NCBI GenBank assembly: GCA_947561585.1
Contig: CANNZV010000341.1
Span: 124,001 to 188,000 of the forward strand
DNA length: 64,000 nt
Direction: 5' to 3'
DNA from: Caprella mutica
Taxonomy: Eukaryota > Arthropoda > Malacostraca > Amphipoda > Caprellidae
Made by a program: the position numbers and the translations under genes. Positions 8,993 through 20,625 of this stretch are shown one piece after another (position 1 is the first letter of the stretch; each line of letters begins with the position of its first letter). The notes beneath the pieces are model-generated. The model made no database searches, was not told the DNA's origin, and was given only the letters and a program-made list of their open reading frames with translations.

Positions 8993-11900
8993 TTAATATG
9001 GAAGACAGAATACTGTGTCCGAGCAGAGATCATAGTCAGACAGGTAAGAAGGTAACTTCGTTTGACGGGTGGATCTTCTAGGGATTTCAACGGGTAAATC
9101 AATTGAAGCATCAGACGGTTCAATGGAGGGCATGGGAGATGTTGCTTTCCCCTCGTTTTGAGGACAGATTGAACTCTTTGAAGGGGAGGAACATGTGGTA
9201 TCTGATTCTTCGGGTAATACATCTGGTGAAGTACTACCAAACTTTGAAGGTGTGTTGATATTAACTGGAATATCATCATTAAACGAAGTTCTTTGCTGCT
9301 GAACGTCTTCGTAGACAGGTTTGAGATTTGTTTGATGATTAGTTAGTTTATATCCAAGGTCGATTACATGGCGAGGACGACGCTGAATTACAGGATTAAA
9401 CTGTCTAAGGAACTTTCTATTGCGTAGCGTGATTCTTCCTGAGCCATCAACCTTCACTGCATATCTGTCAAATTGTTTCACCTCAATCACAATTCCTGTC
9501 TTGTCCCATTTTAGAGGGTTGGATCCAACTTGATTTTGAATTCGAACATGATCGCCAACAACGAGAGGTGGTTGACGTTTAGTATGCTCAGACCAGTACT
9601 CTGCAGTTTTCATGTGACGATTTCTTAGCGCTTCTTCTCGTGCAATCATTGTACTTTGCCAGGTCGGATGAGGCTTGTATTTACCTGGAAGGACAGGTAT
9701 AAAGTCTCTTATTGGTCGGCCAAATATACACATAGCTGGGGATATTTTTGTTTCCTTGTCTGGTGTATTACGGTATTGAAGGATAGCACGCTGGAAAGAA
9801 TCAATATCCAAATCGCCATTAGGTTGGGTGTTGTTAGTGATGAGGCGTTTTGCAGTTTTTACAGCAACTTCAGCACGGCAATTGGAATGGGGAAATGCAA
9901 CTGCTGAGAGCCTGTGGTCAACTCCCCAGTTTTTTAAGAACTCCTGTGTAGCTGACGCGGTGAATTCAGATCCACCATCAGAGGATAACTCATCAGCAAT
10001 TCCGTAAGTGACAAACATTCTACGTAAACTGCAGATTAATCCATTGGCTCCATTAGCGGCGCGTTCAATAACTGGCCAGTTAGAGTATCTATCCACGATT
10101 ACTAAATAATTTACACCCTTGTAGTGGAAGTAGTCTGCACATATTTGCTGAAAGGGATATTCAGGTGGTACTTGAGGATATGGAGGCGCCAATGGGAGGG
10201 ATGGAGCCATTGTGTTACAATGATTGCATCGTTGACGCACTTCAGTAATTTGACCTGTGATGCCAGGCCAGAATACAGAGCTCTCCGCTCTAGCGATCAT
10301 TGATGTCACTCCTTGGTGTGCAGCGTGTAATGACTTTAGAATAGCTGTACGAAGGCATGGAGGTATCACAATTCTGCCTTTGTAGATGATGACACCATCA
10401 ACTGCATATAGTTCGTGCCTGAACTTATGAAATTCGAGAAGTGATGAAGGCATCTCAGACTTGTCATCAGGGATACCTCTAGCTATCAATTCCAAGAGCT
10501 GCAGCAATTCTGGATTGCTGTTAGTGGCAACTTTGACCTTATCCCAAGTTATTGACTGGATTGAAGTGAGAGCACTTATTAGGGACAATCGGATGCTGTC
10601 TTCGAAGGATTCAACGGAATCCTCCTTTCTGCATATTGTAGCAATATCGTCATGCAGTACTAACTGCTTATGTTTTTGGTCACCTGTGGGATAGCGAGAG
10701 GTGGTGTCAGCTGCCTTGTGTTTTGCCCCTGGTATATAAATCATGCGAAAACGGTATCTCAAAGTTTTCTCTTTAAGGTTTCTCAGTCGTGAATTTGATA
10801 TATTTTCCAGCGATCTGTCACCAAAAATTTTTAAGAGTGGTTTGTGATCGACGGCAATTGTTAAGTCGGAACACCCAAGTACAAAGTAACGTGCTCTATC
10901 CAGGGCTTCAGCAACAGCCAAGGCTTCTCCCTCAATTGGTGCATATCTTGATTCTGCATTATGTGTGAATCTGCTCCGTATCATTGTGGTTTTCCAACCA
11001 GTGCGGCAGCAAAAGGGCTTTTCGTCAGCGCAGTTACAATGTTTCTGTGATAGCCAGAAGCCAATGCCTGATTTGGACCAGTCAGTAGAGAGGCACGAAG
11101 GGCGTCTTTTATCAAATATTTGCACTCCTTCCTTTATTTCTTCAATTATTTTCAGTTTTGATGCTTCAAATGCACTGTTCAATGTAGAGTCCCAAAGAAA
11201 TGGTGTACTTGGTTTGAGTAGCTGCCTGAATGGTTGCATTCTGATCGTCATCGAAAATGCATATGAAACCTGGTTAACAAGACCGAACCACGATCGTATG
11301 TCAGTAATGGTTTTAGGGGTTGGAAAATCCCTTATAGCGATGATATGCTTCTCGCAAGGCCTCACTGTGTTTAGGGTGATTTCAAATCCAGAAAACTGCA
11401 CCACATCCTTTGAAAATACAAATTTATCTGGATTAAGTGTAACTCCACTGTTACCACAAATGTCTAACCATTCAATAGTCTGAAAGAAGTTAGATTCAAT
11501 GCTGTTAGACCATATTAGCGTATCGTCAATACACTTTGTTTTATTTTGAATGTGAGCAACCAATTCGTCATACCGTCTAGAATAGCCATCGCCTGATGCA
11601 ATATAACCTTGTGGTGCTGTGCAGTATCTATATCGACCCCACGGAGTTATGAAGGTAGTTAAGTGTCGGTCTTCTTTTCTGATTGGGATACTGTGGTAAC
11701 CGTTCCAGGCGTCCAAAACAGTCTTTTTAGTCCCATTCGGTACTGCTCTCGCTTGATGAAAGGGAGAAGGCGTATGGTGTGTTTCTCGTGTAGCATGAGC
11801 GTTTAGTGCTTGAAGATCAACAGTTCTGCGAGGCTTTCCATTCTTCTTGGCACAAATTACCATTCGATGGCACCAAGTAACAGGCTCACCTATTGGGACA

Positions 11901-13753
11901 GGTTCGATTACTCCGAGATTGACATCTTGATCCAGGCCGTTCTTAACCTCCTCTTGCCAATATAAAGGAACTGGTATGGGGGTGTGGATAGCAACGGGTG
12001 TGGCATCAGGATTGATCATTAGTGACATAGGAGGCCCGTCCATCATAGGTAATGGTTGGTGCTCACACGTGTTGAAGGTGCTGTCCTTGTAATAGTCGAG
12101 TAGATACTGTTCTAATTGTTTACGATATGGTTCCGTAGCTGGGCAAGGTAGCTTAGTTGGAGGTGGTGGAGGCTTTTTTCGTTTTGGGCAGTTGCATGAT
12201 AAAGAATCTGTTCTCTCTGAAGATGATGACACTTGATTCATTTCACCAACTATAGGAAATTTCTGAGAGATCATGCCAAGATCAATACATGCCTCTTTAC
12301 TGAGAAATATTTTATCAGTGTTATCTGTGATGTATGTAATCTGTTTTGTTTCGACATTTTTGCCACTCTGATCTTTTCCTTTAAAGTTCAATATAGCAGC
12401 TCCCAGGATGTTAATACCCTTGTCATTTGCAGCACGCATTTTCATAGTTACCGGTATCAAATCAGAGATGTGTAAATTTAGCCTATTAGCTACTTTGATA
12501 CCGGCTAAACAACTTTGGCAACCTGTGTCCGCCATAACAGAGAAGACAAAGGATCTTGGTGATGCGTGAAGGGTATATCCGAACTGTGCGTAATCACATT
12601 CTGCAGTAGACACGGTCAACTTAACATATGGTTGAGGGTCAGAAGGTTTCTTTATCCACATTCTGGAGAGCATATCAAATTGATGATGATCAATAGCTAT
12701 GGATCCATTGTCTGAATCAGATAATTCAAGTGAACACATTTCGTTAAATGCTGATGTGTTACTAATCATATCTTCAGATATGGTGTCGCTAGCCTTTGAA
12801 GACTGCTTTTGCCTGCAGACTTGTTCGAAATGATTTTTACGATTACAAAAGTTGCATGTTTGGCCATAAGCAGGGCAGTCATTCTTGCGGATATGAGTTG
12901 ATGTCCTGGAGCCATGTCCTTTTTTACCACAATATGAGCACTTCTCATTAAGATTTGTAGTTGGGTTGCGGGTATGGAAATTTTTGTCTGGTTCCATCTG
13001 TTTAGCTTTAAAATTTTCTCTATTGAAGCGTTTATATGTGCTACTGGCGTCTGAGTGTTGCCCAGTTACAAGCAGTGATGCAGATCTTTTACCAGACTCC
13101 TTCGTTTCGACAAACTGGAAAACTTCTTCTAAAGTCATGTTTTGTTTGGTATTACTTAATAGTTCTAATTGAATTTCATGGTCTTCAATTCCTCTAGACA
13201 AGACATCTCTAAGAATTGGTTCAGTGTAGTTGACATCTTCTTGACAATGAGGACAGTTGATAGTGTATTTACATATGCCTGCCTGTCCTCTAAGTCTTGC
13301 TCCGAAAGATCTAACTGCCTCATCTCTGTCTTGTTTCATGTTGTGGAGGTTAACACGGGCCACCATTATATTTTCTTCTCTGACGGCTAAAGTCTTAATA
13401 GATGCCAGAACGTCCACAGTCGTTTTATTTAACAGGCTGCCACCAGCAGATCTGGTGAGATCTTTACGCAAAGATTCTTCACAGCATTCAAGTAATTGCA
13501 TGACTGCTTCCTGTCCGCTGATTCCAGTGGAATGTACGTAGTCATTCCATCTTGTGAGAAAATAGGACCACTCTTCACTAGATCCAGCTGCTGTAACAGT
13601 TGGTCTCTTCACCTTCTCAACTTTGTGAGTAGTAGGCGTAGCTGGGACATTATGTGTTGTACAGTGTGCTGTAATGAGAGCTGCGACGATAGCGTCGCCT
13701 AAGTCAGGAGTTTCGTAATCACAATTAGGTATTGGACACTGGACAGCAGGCAT
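8993..13753 (-). CDS. gag-pol: Gypsy Gag-Pol polyprotein (1586 aa, single frame)
   Basis: Order: an N-terminal Cys/His pair pattern (residues about 6-35, two Cys then His residues), a gag region, a nucleocapsid CCHC knuckle ([14 protein letters not shown], about 305), an aspartic protease with ADTG at about 407, reverse transcriptase at about 590-830, RNase H at about 885-1010 (catalytic Asp in the CLSTDWS motif), and integrase. Integrase has an H2C2-like region near 1130-1170 and core residues in ADYFHY (about 1207), SDGGSEF (about 1262) and NCRAEV (about 1293). A GPY/F-like module is visible near 1400. The catalytic motif of the reverse transcriptase reads CIDD where YxDD is usual. Gag and Pol share one frame, so no frameshift is needed to express Pol. 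No break was seen. Confidence 0.92.
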   Translation of the reverse strand: MPAVQCPIPNCDYETPDLGDAIVAALITAHCTTHNVPATPTTHKVEKVKRPTVTAAGSSEEWSYFLTRWNDYVHSTGISGQEAVMQLLECCEESLRKDLTRSAGGSLLNKTTVDVLASIKTLAVREENIMVARVNLHNMKQDRDEAVRSFGARLRGQAGICKYTINCPHCQEDVNYTEPILRDVLSRGIEDHEIQLELLSNTKQNMTLEEVFQFVETKESGKRSASLLVTGQHSDASSTYKRFNRENFKAKQMEPDKNFHTRNPTTNLNEKCSYCGKKGHGSRTSTHIRKNDCPAYGQTCNFCNRKNHFEQVCRQKQSSKASDTISEDMISNTSAFNEMCSLELSDSDNGSIAIDHHQFDMLSRMWIKKPSDPQPYVKLTVSTAECDYAQFGYTLHASPRSFVFSVMADTGCQSCLAGIKVANRLNLHISDLIPVTMKMRAANDKGINILGAAILNFKGKDQSGKNVETKQITYITDNTDKIFLSKEACIDLGMISQKFPIVGEMNQVSSSSERTDSLSCNCPKRKKPPPPPTKLPCPATEPYRKQLEQYLLDYYKDSTFNTCEHQPLPMMDGPPMSLMINPDATPVAIHTPIPVPLYWQEEVKNGLDQDVNLGVIEPVPIGEPVTWCHRMVICAKKNGKPRRTVDLQALNAHATRETHHTPSPFHQARAVPNGTKKTVLDAWNGYHSIPIRKEDRHLTTFITPWGRYRYCTAPQGYIASGDGYSRRYDELVAHIQNKTKCIDDTLIWSNSIESNFFQTIEWLDICGNSGVTLNPDKFVFSKDVVQFSGFEITLNTVRPCEKHIIAIRDFPTPKTITDIRSWFGLVNQVSYAFSMTIRMQPFRQLLKPSTPFLWDSTLNSAFEASKLKIIEEIKEGVQIFDKRRPSCLSTDWSKSGIGFWLSQKHCNCADEKPFCCRTGWKTTMIRSRFTHNAESRYAPIEGEALAVAEALDRARYFVLGCSDLTIAVDHKPLLKIFGDRSLENISNSRLRNLKEKTLRYRFRMIYIPGAKHKAADTTSRYPTGDQKHKQLVLHDDIATICRKEDSVESFEDSIRLSLISALTSIQSITWDKVKVATNSNPELLQLLELIARGIPDDKSEMPSSLLEFHKFRHELYAVDGVIIYKGRIVIPPCLRTAILKSLHAAHQGVTSMIARAESSVFWPGITGQITEVRQRCNHCNTMAPSLPLAPPYPQVPPEYPFQQICADYFHYKGVNYLVIVDRYSNWPVIERAANGANGLICSLRRMFVTYGIADELSSDGGSEFTASATQEFLKNWGVDHRLSAVAFPHSNCRAEVAVKTAKRLITNNTQPNGDLDIDSFQRAILQYRNTPDKETKISPAMCIFGRPIRDFIPVLPGKYKPHPTWQSTMIAREEALRNRHMKTAEYWSEHTKRQPPLVVGDHVRIQNQVGSNPLKWDKTGIVIEVKQFDRYAVKVDGSGRITLRNRKFLRQFNPVIQRRPRHVIDLGYKLTNHQTNLKPVYEDVQQQRTSFNDDIPVNINTPSKFGSTSPDVLPEESDTTCSSPSKSSICPQNEGKATSPMPSIEPSDASIDLPVEIPRRSTRQTKLPSYLSDYDLCSDTVFCLPY

Positions 13754-13804
13754 TTTAATTCACTTTTCTAGTAATTATTTCACTTCACTTTCTTGATAAT
13801 ATCA

Positions 13805-14170
13805 TAAATAAGAATCACTATTTGTGCATACGTTTATTTAGACAGTACGACAATGATATTATCTGTAATGTAAATATAATTAACAGATAATCAAACACAT
13901 ATAACCTAGGTAGGTATAGTAAAGAAATAAAGTATCTAAATAATGAAATGATGCAAACACTAATGTATGTAAATTAATAAATAATAAATGTAGCATTAGA
14001 TAATAAACTTTGTACCGTCACTATCCTGTAAGTCAACTACAGGATAGATTATTAATATTATTCCACAGAACTCTGAACTACCTAGGTTGATCACAATAAG
14101 TGGCCTGAACAACTATTGTGGTGGTTATCATTATTCACTAATCTTGCATTCTATAAACCCACATTCCACT
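13805..14170 (-). repeat. 5' LTR of the Gypsy element
   Basis: Direct repeat of 8442-8807. The start codon of Gag-Pol lies about 50 bases inside it on the minus strand, leaving a very short leader. No tRNA-complementary primer-binding site was identified with confidence. Confidence 0.85.
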
Positions 14171-14467
14171 ATATTTGAATTCTAAAAGAGCAGTAAGCAT
14201 GGAATTACTTATCAGAAATGTTGATACAAAATTACATATGTAACATTGCATTTTGTACCAACATCTCTAGGGTACATTTGTGTTTTCATTCGGGTTTATT
14301 ATTATTTCCAATCTTCTGGAAGTCGGCTGTTAGGCCTATTCTCTCCTCATTATTCTTATTTCTGGTGTTTTAGTTAGAGGAATGGAGCTACTTAATTGAA
14401 AAAATGTCTGTTTTACGATATTCACGTTTATTATTGCCTGGTAAGTTTAAGTAATTATAAGCCGTTA
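14171..14467. other. Non-coding spacer beside the Gypsy element
   Basis: Unique-looking AT-rich sequence between the target duplication of the Gypsy element and the right 186-bp direct repeat. If the two direct repeats belong to one older element, this and 8373-8441 are its interior. No frame or motif was recognised. Confidence 0.4.
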
Positions 14468-14653
14468 ATTTAATTATGTTAGGATTAGCTCAACTTTACA
14501 ATTAATTAACGATTTTCCTCATTTGGTTAGAAATAACCGAAAGGTACCATACGATACCACTTGGTGCCATTCGGTGTCATTCGGTACCATTTGGTACCAT
14601 TCGGTAAACACCTACTCCTACCGGTGTTATCAGGGTACGTAATATATACCTAA
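14468..14653. repeat. 186-bp direct repeat, right copy
   Basis: Appears identical to 8187-8372, in the same orientation. Without the Gypsy insertion the pair would bracket only about 370 bases, the layout of a miniature terminal-repeat retroelement (TRIM). The ends do not show TG/CA, so this assignment is tentative. Confidence 0.75.
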
Positions 14654-14800
14654 AAACTGCCTAGTTAAAAGGATTTTGTACCTACGGTAATTCAAACCAA
14701 AAGTAAATGAAATAACTGAGAAGAAGCTTTTCTTATTAGGTCTAATATTATGTACAGTTTCACGAAATTAAATATTTTTTTATTTTAGATATACCTAATG

Positions 14801-14944
14801 CCAGACTGCAAGAACTGGTAATTGGTAAACTGTTCTCCAAGAAATCCTCTATTTTTGCCTTTTGTTCACATTAAAATTAATGTCAATATAGGAGGAAATT
14901 AAGGTTTGTTCGCAAAGAAAAAGTGCCCCTATTCTGCAGACTGG
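14801..14944 (-). mobile_element. 144-bp hAT-like MITE copy (inverted)
   Basis: Runs from CCAGACTGCA to TGCAGACTGG. It is the reverse orientation of the 144-bp copies at 15762-15905 and 16997-17140, and has exactly their length. No 8-bp target duplication is left at this copy. A truncated partner follows directly (about 14945-15030). Confidence 0.75.
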
Positions 14945-15050
14945 CGGCCGGGCAGACTACAGGAACTGGTAAAGTGTTCTCCAATAAATCCTTTATTTTG
15001 GCTTCTGTTCTCAGCCAGACTGTAATAAGTGTATTTCATTGTTAATTCCA

Positions 15051-15602
15051 TAAGTATCTAAAAGCTGAGCGGTGCACCACATTACGGCGCACTACAATAC
15101 GGCGCACCACTGTACTTTCTATTAATGACCTCAATGTGAAAAACTGTTATCAGTGTTATGTAGTGTGTTGTATCCGCTAGTTTGTTGTTCTGCACACTTC
15201 ATGATTGTTTAATGACCTGGCAGGGGGATTCGGGGGGCGGCACGCCCCCCGATACATGATGCATCTACCTAACGGCTAACTGATAAGTTTTTATTTACAC
15301 CTCAGACTGAAAGTTTACAATAGTTACCCCATAAAATTACAAATACAGTTTTCTATGATGAATTTTATTTTCTATTCCAAATTAAACATCTCAATCGAAT
15401 AATTAAACTGTGTAGTAGGTATAAACATTGGATTCAGGTACCGTCAGGCGTCAGACATGAATTTGATACGACAATTAGAATTAGGTAAGTACCTATCAAA
15501 TTAACTCCATTTATCATTAATCTGTATTCAAATTACCTATCTAATAGAATGTACAGTGGTGCGCCGTACTGGTATGCGCCGCTCAGCTTTTAGATACGTA
15601 TC
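15051..15602. mobile_element. Foldback MITE with a 10-bp flanking duplication (Mutator-like)
   Basis: Inverted ends share GTATCTAAAAGCTGAGCGG, followed on both sides by CGGCGCAC-type sequence. The flanks GTTAATTCCA at 15041-15050 and 15603-15612 match, consistent with a 9-10-bp target duplication as in Mutator-like elements. There is no transposase. The interior includes a G/C run at about 15226-15255 and a segment (about 15170-15225) repeated at 53765-53815. Confidence 0.65.
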
Positions 15603-15761
15603 GTTAATTCCACCGACTTGTCTGTGGAATTTTTTTTTATTGAAAATAATATTCTGGCAAAGTCAGTGGATATTTAGGTAGCTATTTTTTCCTTTGTTAC
15701 CATTAATTTTCAGTGAAAAAATGGGCAAAATGTTGGTGAATGGTGGATCAGCCAAATTACT

Positions 15762-15905
15762 CCAGTCTGCAGAATATGGGACATTTTTAACATTTTCTGT
15801 GCGAGCAATCCTTAATTTCTTCCTATATTTACATGTATTTTACTGAGAACAGAAGCCAAAATGGAGGATTTTTTGGAGAACAGTTTACCAGTTCCTGCAG
15901 TCTGG
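15762..15905 (+). mobile_element. 144-bp hAT-like MITE copy
   Basis: Begins CCAGTCTGCAGAATATGGG and ends CCTGCAGTCTGG. The flanks AAATTACT and AAATTTAT agree at 6 of 8 positions, a decayed 8-bp target duplication. Same family as 14801-14944 and 16997-17140. Confidence 0.75.
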
Positions 15906-16620
15906 AAATTTATGGTGGATTTTTTCCGGTTCATACAATTAACGGGACGCCACTCTGGAAAATACCTTAGGCTAACTGCTAACAGATGAATTTTATAGGC
16001 TAAATGCTGCGGATTATGTAGATTCCATTAATTTATTACTGTTATTTAAGATTTGCTAAACTCTAACAGAGTAATTAATCCATCAGAAGGGACTACCGGA
16101 CTAGTACTAGGGTCACGTAGGTAAATTGCGGTCCTTTAATTTTTAATTGCGGCCCTCTCAAGAATGTCTCTAAAACATTCTGAATCGAAATTACATTAAA
16201 ATTTTGCATAGCTATCAAAATAAGCACAGTGCACGCTATAATTTATTACTTTATGTATTTAACGTGTGTTTTGAAGCTATGGCATTTCTGTTGTCAGAGG
16301 CCGCAGTTAGTTAGTGGGCCGCAATTTACCTGCTTGACCCTACTTTTTCCAGAGTGGCCGGAACGGACCATGAATTACCGCCAGATTGTATTTGGTGGTA
16401 AATTCCAATGATATATCGGTAGATATTTAATTTCTCTAATAAAAAATTCCTGCAATGTCTGAGGATATTTAGCTATTAATTCCTATATTACCATTAATTT
16501 TGGGAGGGGAAACTGGAAAAATGTTTGAGGACTAGACAAATTTATGAAAAATGTCAGCAGCTATTTCTCAGTTTTTTTAAAAATTCAGAGGAGTTCAGTG
16601 CTGAGTGCACCAAATACAAA
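15906..16620. other. AT-rich repeat-derived spacer
   Basis: No gene was recognised. Fragments such as the GGAACGG/CATGAATTACCG motif near 16355-16385 recur in the palindrome arms, so this is probably decayed material of the same element families. Confidence 0.4.
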
Positions 16621-16728
16621 CTGGAATTACCGGAACGGAGCATGAATTACCGGAACGGAGTTGTTTTATTGAGATAAATTCCTATTTATGTAATTAAGTA
16701 ATACATTTGGTCGACATATCACATATGG

Positions 16729-16988
16729 CCAGTCTGCAGAATGTGTCTCTTCTCCCGCAGAGATTTTAATTTGAGAAACAGTTATTCTCTGACTCTCAGT
16801 AGCAGATTCTGAATCTCCCGCAGCTAAATTAATGGTAACATAGGAATTAATTCAAAATCTCCCGCAGCTAAATTAATGGTAACATAGGAATTAATTAAAG
16901 ATCTCCCGCAGAGATCTCCAATTTCTAAAATTCAACCAAAAACTCCCGCAGAGAGTCTTGGAAAAATGTTCCATATTCTGCAGACTGG
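16729..16988 (+). mobile_element. 260-bp hAT-like MITE with 13-bp perfect inverted ends
   Basis: Ends are CCAGTCTGCAGAA and its exact reverse complement. It is flanked by ACATATGG at 16721-16728 and 16989-16996, an 8-bp duplication as made by hAT transposases. The interior has repeated CTCCCGCAG motifs. It shares its right-hand duplication with the next element. Confidence 0.85.
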
Positions 16989-16996
16989 ACATATGG

Positions 16997-17140
16997 CCAG
17001 TCTGCAGAATATGGGACATTTTTAACATTTTCTTTGCGAACAATCCTTAATTTCCTTCTATATTTACATGTATTTTACTGAGAACTTAAGCCAAAATAGA
17101 GTATTTCTTGCAGAACACTTTACCAGTTCCTGCAGTCTGG
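16997..17140 (+). mobile_element. 144-bp hAT-like MITE sharing a target duplication with its neighbour
   Basis: Begins CCAGTCTGCAGAATATGGG, ends CCTGCAGTCTGG, and is flanked by ACATATGG at 16989-16996 and 17141-17148. The unoccupied site survives in the right arm of the palindrome (near 20462-20475). Confidence 0.85.
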
Positions 17141-19184
17141 ACATATGGTCCAAATGAAATCATATTTAACCATTTTACACTCGTTTCATCCCATAATCGC
17201 TATAAAACGTATGAATCCAAGATAGAAATTTTACAAGAGTATATGCTGAAATTAGTTTTCTTTATAAGATATTTCATAGAAAATACTTAGAGGAGAGACT
17301 AAAGTAATTTTAGTGCGTGTTTTCATATTATAGTTTTATTGAGAAATATCCCTAGTTCTGTTATTTAGATATATATTTGATCTAAATGATATCATATTTA
17401 ACCATTTTATACTCATTTCTGCTCGCTTGTAATCGCTACCCAACGTCTGAAATAGACACCGTGATTCCGCATTATAATATTAATGAGTTATATTTTTAGC
17501 ACCTACGAATTTCTCTATATAGTTAGGTACCACGGTTCCTAATTAGGCAGGTAATATGATGCAACAGTTAACAAATTTTATAGGTAACTTAAATAGTTCA
17601 TCTAATATTCTTCCTTGAAGCTGCTTCTTTTGAAATAAATTCCGAATTTCATAATAAAAGAATTACGTAATAATTAATCTAACTAGTGAAAAGTGTAGTG
17701 ATCATACTTATTCAACTACATACCTATACATTATCATATATATTTCATACTTGACTTTATATTTAGCAATTATGCAACATTTATATCGCACTGATTGTAT
17801 CAAATATGATGTCATATGTATATATAAAGGCAGACCTCGCTTTAATTACCAAATCACGAGTCAGTTTAAATACTCCTTCATCATGTATCTCATTGTCACT
17901 CCTTCATCATGTATCTCATTTTGTATATGCAATTTGTTTTAAGAGTTACAGTACTATATATGCCTATTAGTGGCATATATTTAGATTTCTATAAATTTTG
18001 TGTTACATTGAACAAACAGTAACTTAATTTATGCTCTATGAAATATATTTGGTAGTAGGGTGTACTAAGTTTGATACAAGTTATTGATAGGTTCTACATT
18101 TTTGGACACGTCAGAAATGAAAATATAATCATTGTTATTTAACTTCTATTCTAATTGGTATCATGAATAATTGAAATACGAGTTAAATAATAATAATTAT
18201 ATAGAGAATTTACGTGTTCAAAAATATGGAACCTAAAATGGGACATGTTGAATTTCTGAACCAATTGCTTCTAATAACCTCATCTGGATTATAATTTTGA
18301 TATTTTTGATAGTTACCGTGAATTAATAACAAAAGCTTGTATCCGTTTTCTATGTCAACGAACAGTACTTATTTCGAGACATGTCTCGAAAGAAGTACCG
18401 TTCGATCGTAAACAAAGAAAACGAATACAACATAATTAACATATCCCATTTTAGAGTAAGTTCCGTGTTATCGCACAGTTCCATATTTTCGAACATGTAA
18501 ATATCTCTATATAATTATTATTATTTAACTCATATTTCAATATTTCATGATACCAATTAGAATAGAAGTTAAATAATTTTCATTTCTGACGTGTCCGAAA
18601 ATGTAGGACCTATCAATAACTTGTATCAAACCCTACTACCAAATATATTTCAAAAAGCATAAATTAAGTTGCTGTTTGTTCAATGTAACACAAAAATTAT
18701 AGAAATCTAAATATATGCCACTAATAGGCTTATATAGTACTGTAACTCTAAAACAAATTGCATATACATAATGAGATACATGATGAGTATTTAAGCTGAC
18801 TCGTGATTTGGTAATTAAAGCGAGGTCTGCCTTTATATATACATATGACATCATATTTGATACAATCTGTGCGATACAAATGTTGCAATAAAAATATTGA
18901 TTAGTTACTATAATTAGTTTGATATTAGTACATATATTTGTTGATTGTATAATTTATGTTGCATAATTGCTAAATATAAAGTTAAGTATGAAATATATAT
19001 GATAATGTATAGGTATGTAGTTGAATAAGTATGATCACTACACTTTTCACTAGTTAGATTAATTATTACGTAATTCTTTTATTATGAAATTCGGAATTTA
19101 TTTCGAAAGAAGCAGCTTCAAGGTAGAATATTAGAGGAACTATTCAAGATACCTATAAAATTTGTTAACTATTGCATCATATTA

Positions 19185-20052
19185 CAGTAAAACTTTTGAG
19201 TTATGAAGTTTTTTTATGAAGCACCCGAGTAATGAAGGACCTGAATAATGAAATGATTCTGAGTTATGAAGTAGTTTTCTTTGTTTGAATCATAGAAAAC
19301 ATAGTTCTTGAGGTATAACTGTACCTTTTCCAAGTCAAGTTGGCAGAAGTGAATAATGAATTGGCACAAGTGAAAGCCATATATATTGCACATGTGGAAA
19401 TGAAAAATACAAGATGACAAGCAGTTACAATATAGAAGTGTTTTTTTTTTGTGAAAATTACAATTTCAATATAATAATGGATTTTTGCAATCTTCTCCAC
19501 CAGACTCTACCATTTAATAAGATAATTCTCTATTATGGAATAATACTCTATAATAGGATGATACCCAATAATTATTATAGGATGATACTCAATTATAGGA
19601 TACCACCTATAATTGTATATTATCCTATAATGGATTCTTATATATGAAAATGTAAATCAGGAAGGCAAAGATTTACTATAAAGTTTAGGTTATCAATGAA
19701 TTGGTTATATTGAGTATAAACTGTGTTCTCTGCATTGTTTGAGATTTAAATGATGCGTTTTATTTGTTAATGATTTAAATTTAGGCATAAATAACTACTA
19801 CCATGATATACATTATTTTTTGTAAGATGAGTTGCTATATTGATTTCCAACAACATTAACCTAATATTTATTTCATTACCCCAATTTTGTATAAAATTTA
19901 GTACTCATCCATATAAGAGTTATCACATAGTTATCCCTTAATGACAAAAATTCTCTATGATTTTAATCACAGAAAACTCTCACTGCACACAAATTATGAA
20001 GTGGCTCTGAGTTATGAAGAAAGCATTACTTCATAACTCAGAAGTTTCACTG
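19185..20052. mobile_element. 868-bp Tigger/pogo-like MITE at a TA target
   Basis: Inverted ends of about 24 bases begin CAGTAAAACTTTTGAG on the left and CAGTGAAACTTCTGAG on the right when read inward. TA flanks both sides (19183-19184, 20053-20054). The opposite palindrome arm near 17548 has the empty site with a single TA. There is no transposase frame. Terminal CAGT(A/G)(A/G)AACT resembles pogo/Tigger elements. Confidence 0.85.
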
Positions 20053-20625
20053 TACCTGCCTAATTAGGAACCGTGGTACCTAACTATATAGAGAAATTTG
20101 TAGGTGCTAAAAATATATTACTCATTAATATTATAATGCGGAATCACGGTGTCTATTTCAGACGTTGGGTAGCGATTACAAGCGAGCAGAAGTGAGTATA
20201 AAATGGTTAAATATGATATCATTTAGACCAAATATATACCTAAATTACATAACTAAGGTTATTTCTTAATAAAACTATAATATGAAAACACGCACTAAAA
20301 TTTCTTTAGTCTCTCCTACTAAAAGTATTTCCTATGATATATCTTTTAAAGAAAACTAATTTCAGCATATACTCTTGTAAAATTTCTATCTTGGATTCAT
20401 ACATTTTGTAGCGATTATGGGATGAAACGAGTGTAAAATGGTTAAATATGATATAATTTGGACCATATGTCGACCAAATGTATTACTAAATTACATAAAT
20501 AGGAATATTTCTCAATAAAACAACTCCGTTCCGGTAATTCATGCTCCGTTCCGGTAATTCATGCTCCGTTCCGGTAATTCATGCTCCGTTCCGGTAATTC
20601 ATGCTCCGTTCCGGTAATTGTATGG

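Larger units (their letters stand above)
8442..14170 (-). mobile_element. Intact Ty3/Gypsy-type LTR retrotransposon
   Basis: LTRs at 8442-8807 (3') and 13805-14170 (5') on the minus strand, about 366 bp each, show no difference by eye. The flanks share ATATTT (8436-8441 and 14171-14176), so the target duplication is 4-6 bp; the exact LTR edge is ambiguous by two bases. A G-rich tract (minus strand GGGGGAG) abuts the 3' LTR. Between them is one uninterrupted Gag-Pol frame. No envelope frame is present. Identical LTRs and an open frame mean a very young, potentially functional copy. Confidence 0.92.
16620..20625. repeat. About 4-kb imperfect palindrome (foldback element)
   Basis: Left arm 16620-18381 and right arm 18382-20625 are inverted repeats. 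The centre lies in the short perfect palindrome TTCGAGACATGTCTCGAA. Each arm is about 1.3 kb once later insertions are removed: the left arm gained the hAT-like MITEs at 16729-17140, the right arm the Tigger-like element at 19185-20052 and about 75 bases near 18890-18960. The arm ends carry a 20-bp unit (CATGCTCCGTTCCGGTAATT), twice on the left and about five times on the right. There is no coding frame. A partial second copy of the central region lies at 51725-52200, so this is a transposable family, not a local accident. Confidence 0.85.

Noticed and set aside
10965..11483. A 172-residue plus-strand frame
   Set aside because: Antisense shadow of the Gypsy reverse transcriptase region, with no domain of its own.
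8187..14653. The 186-bp repeats as LTRs of the Gypsy element
   Set aside because: The Gypsy LTRs are the 366-bp repeats directly bounding the coding region with a shared flanking duplication; the 186-bp repeats lie at unequal distances outside.
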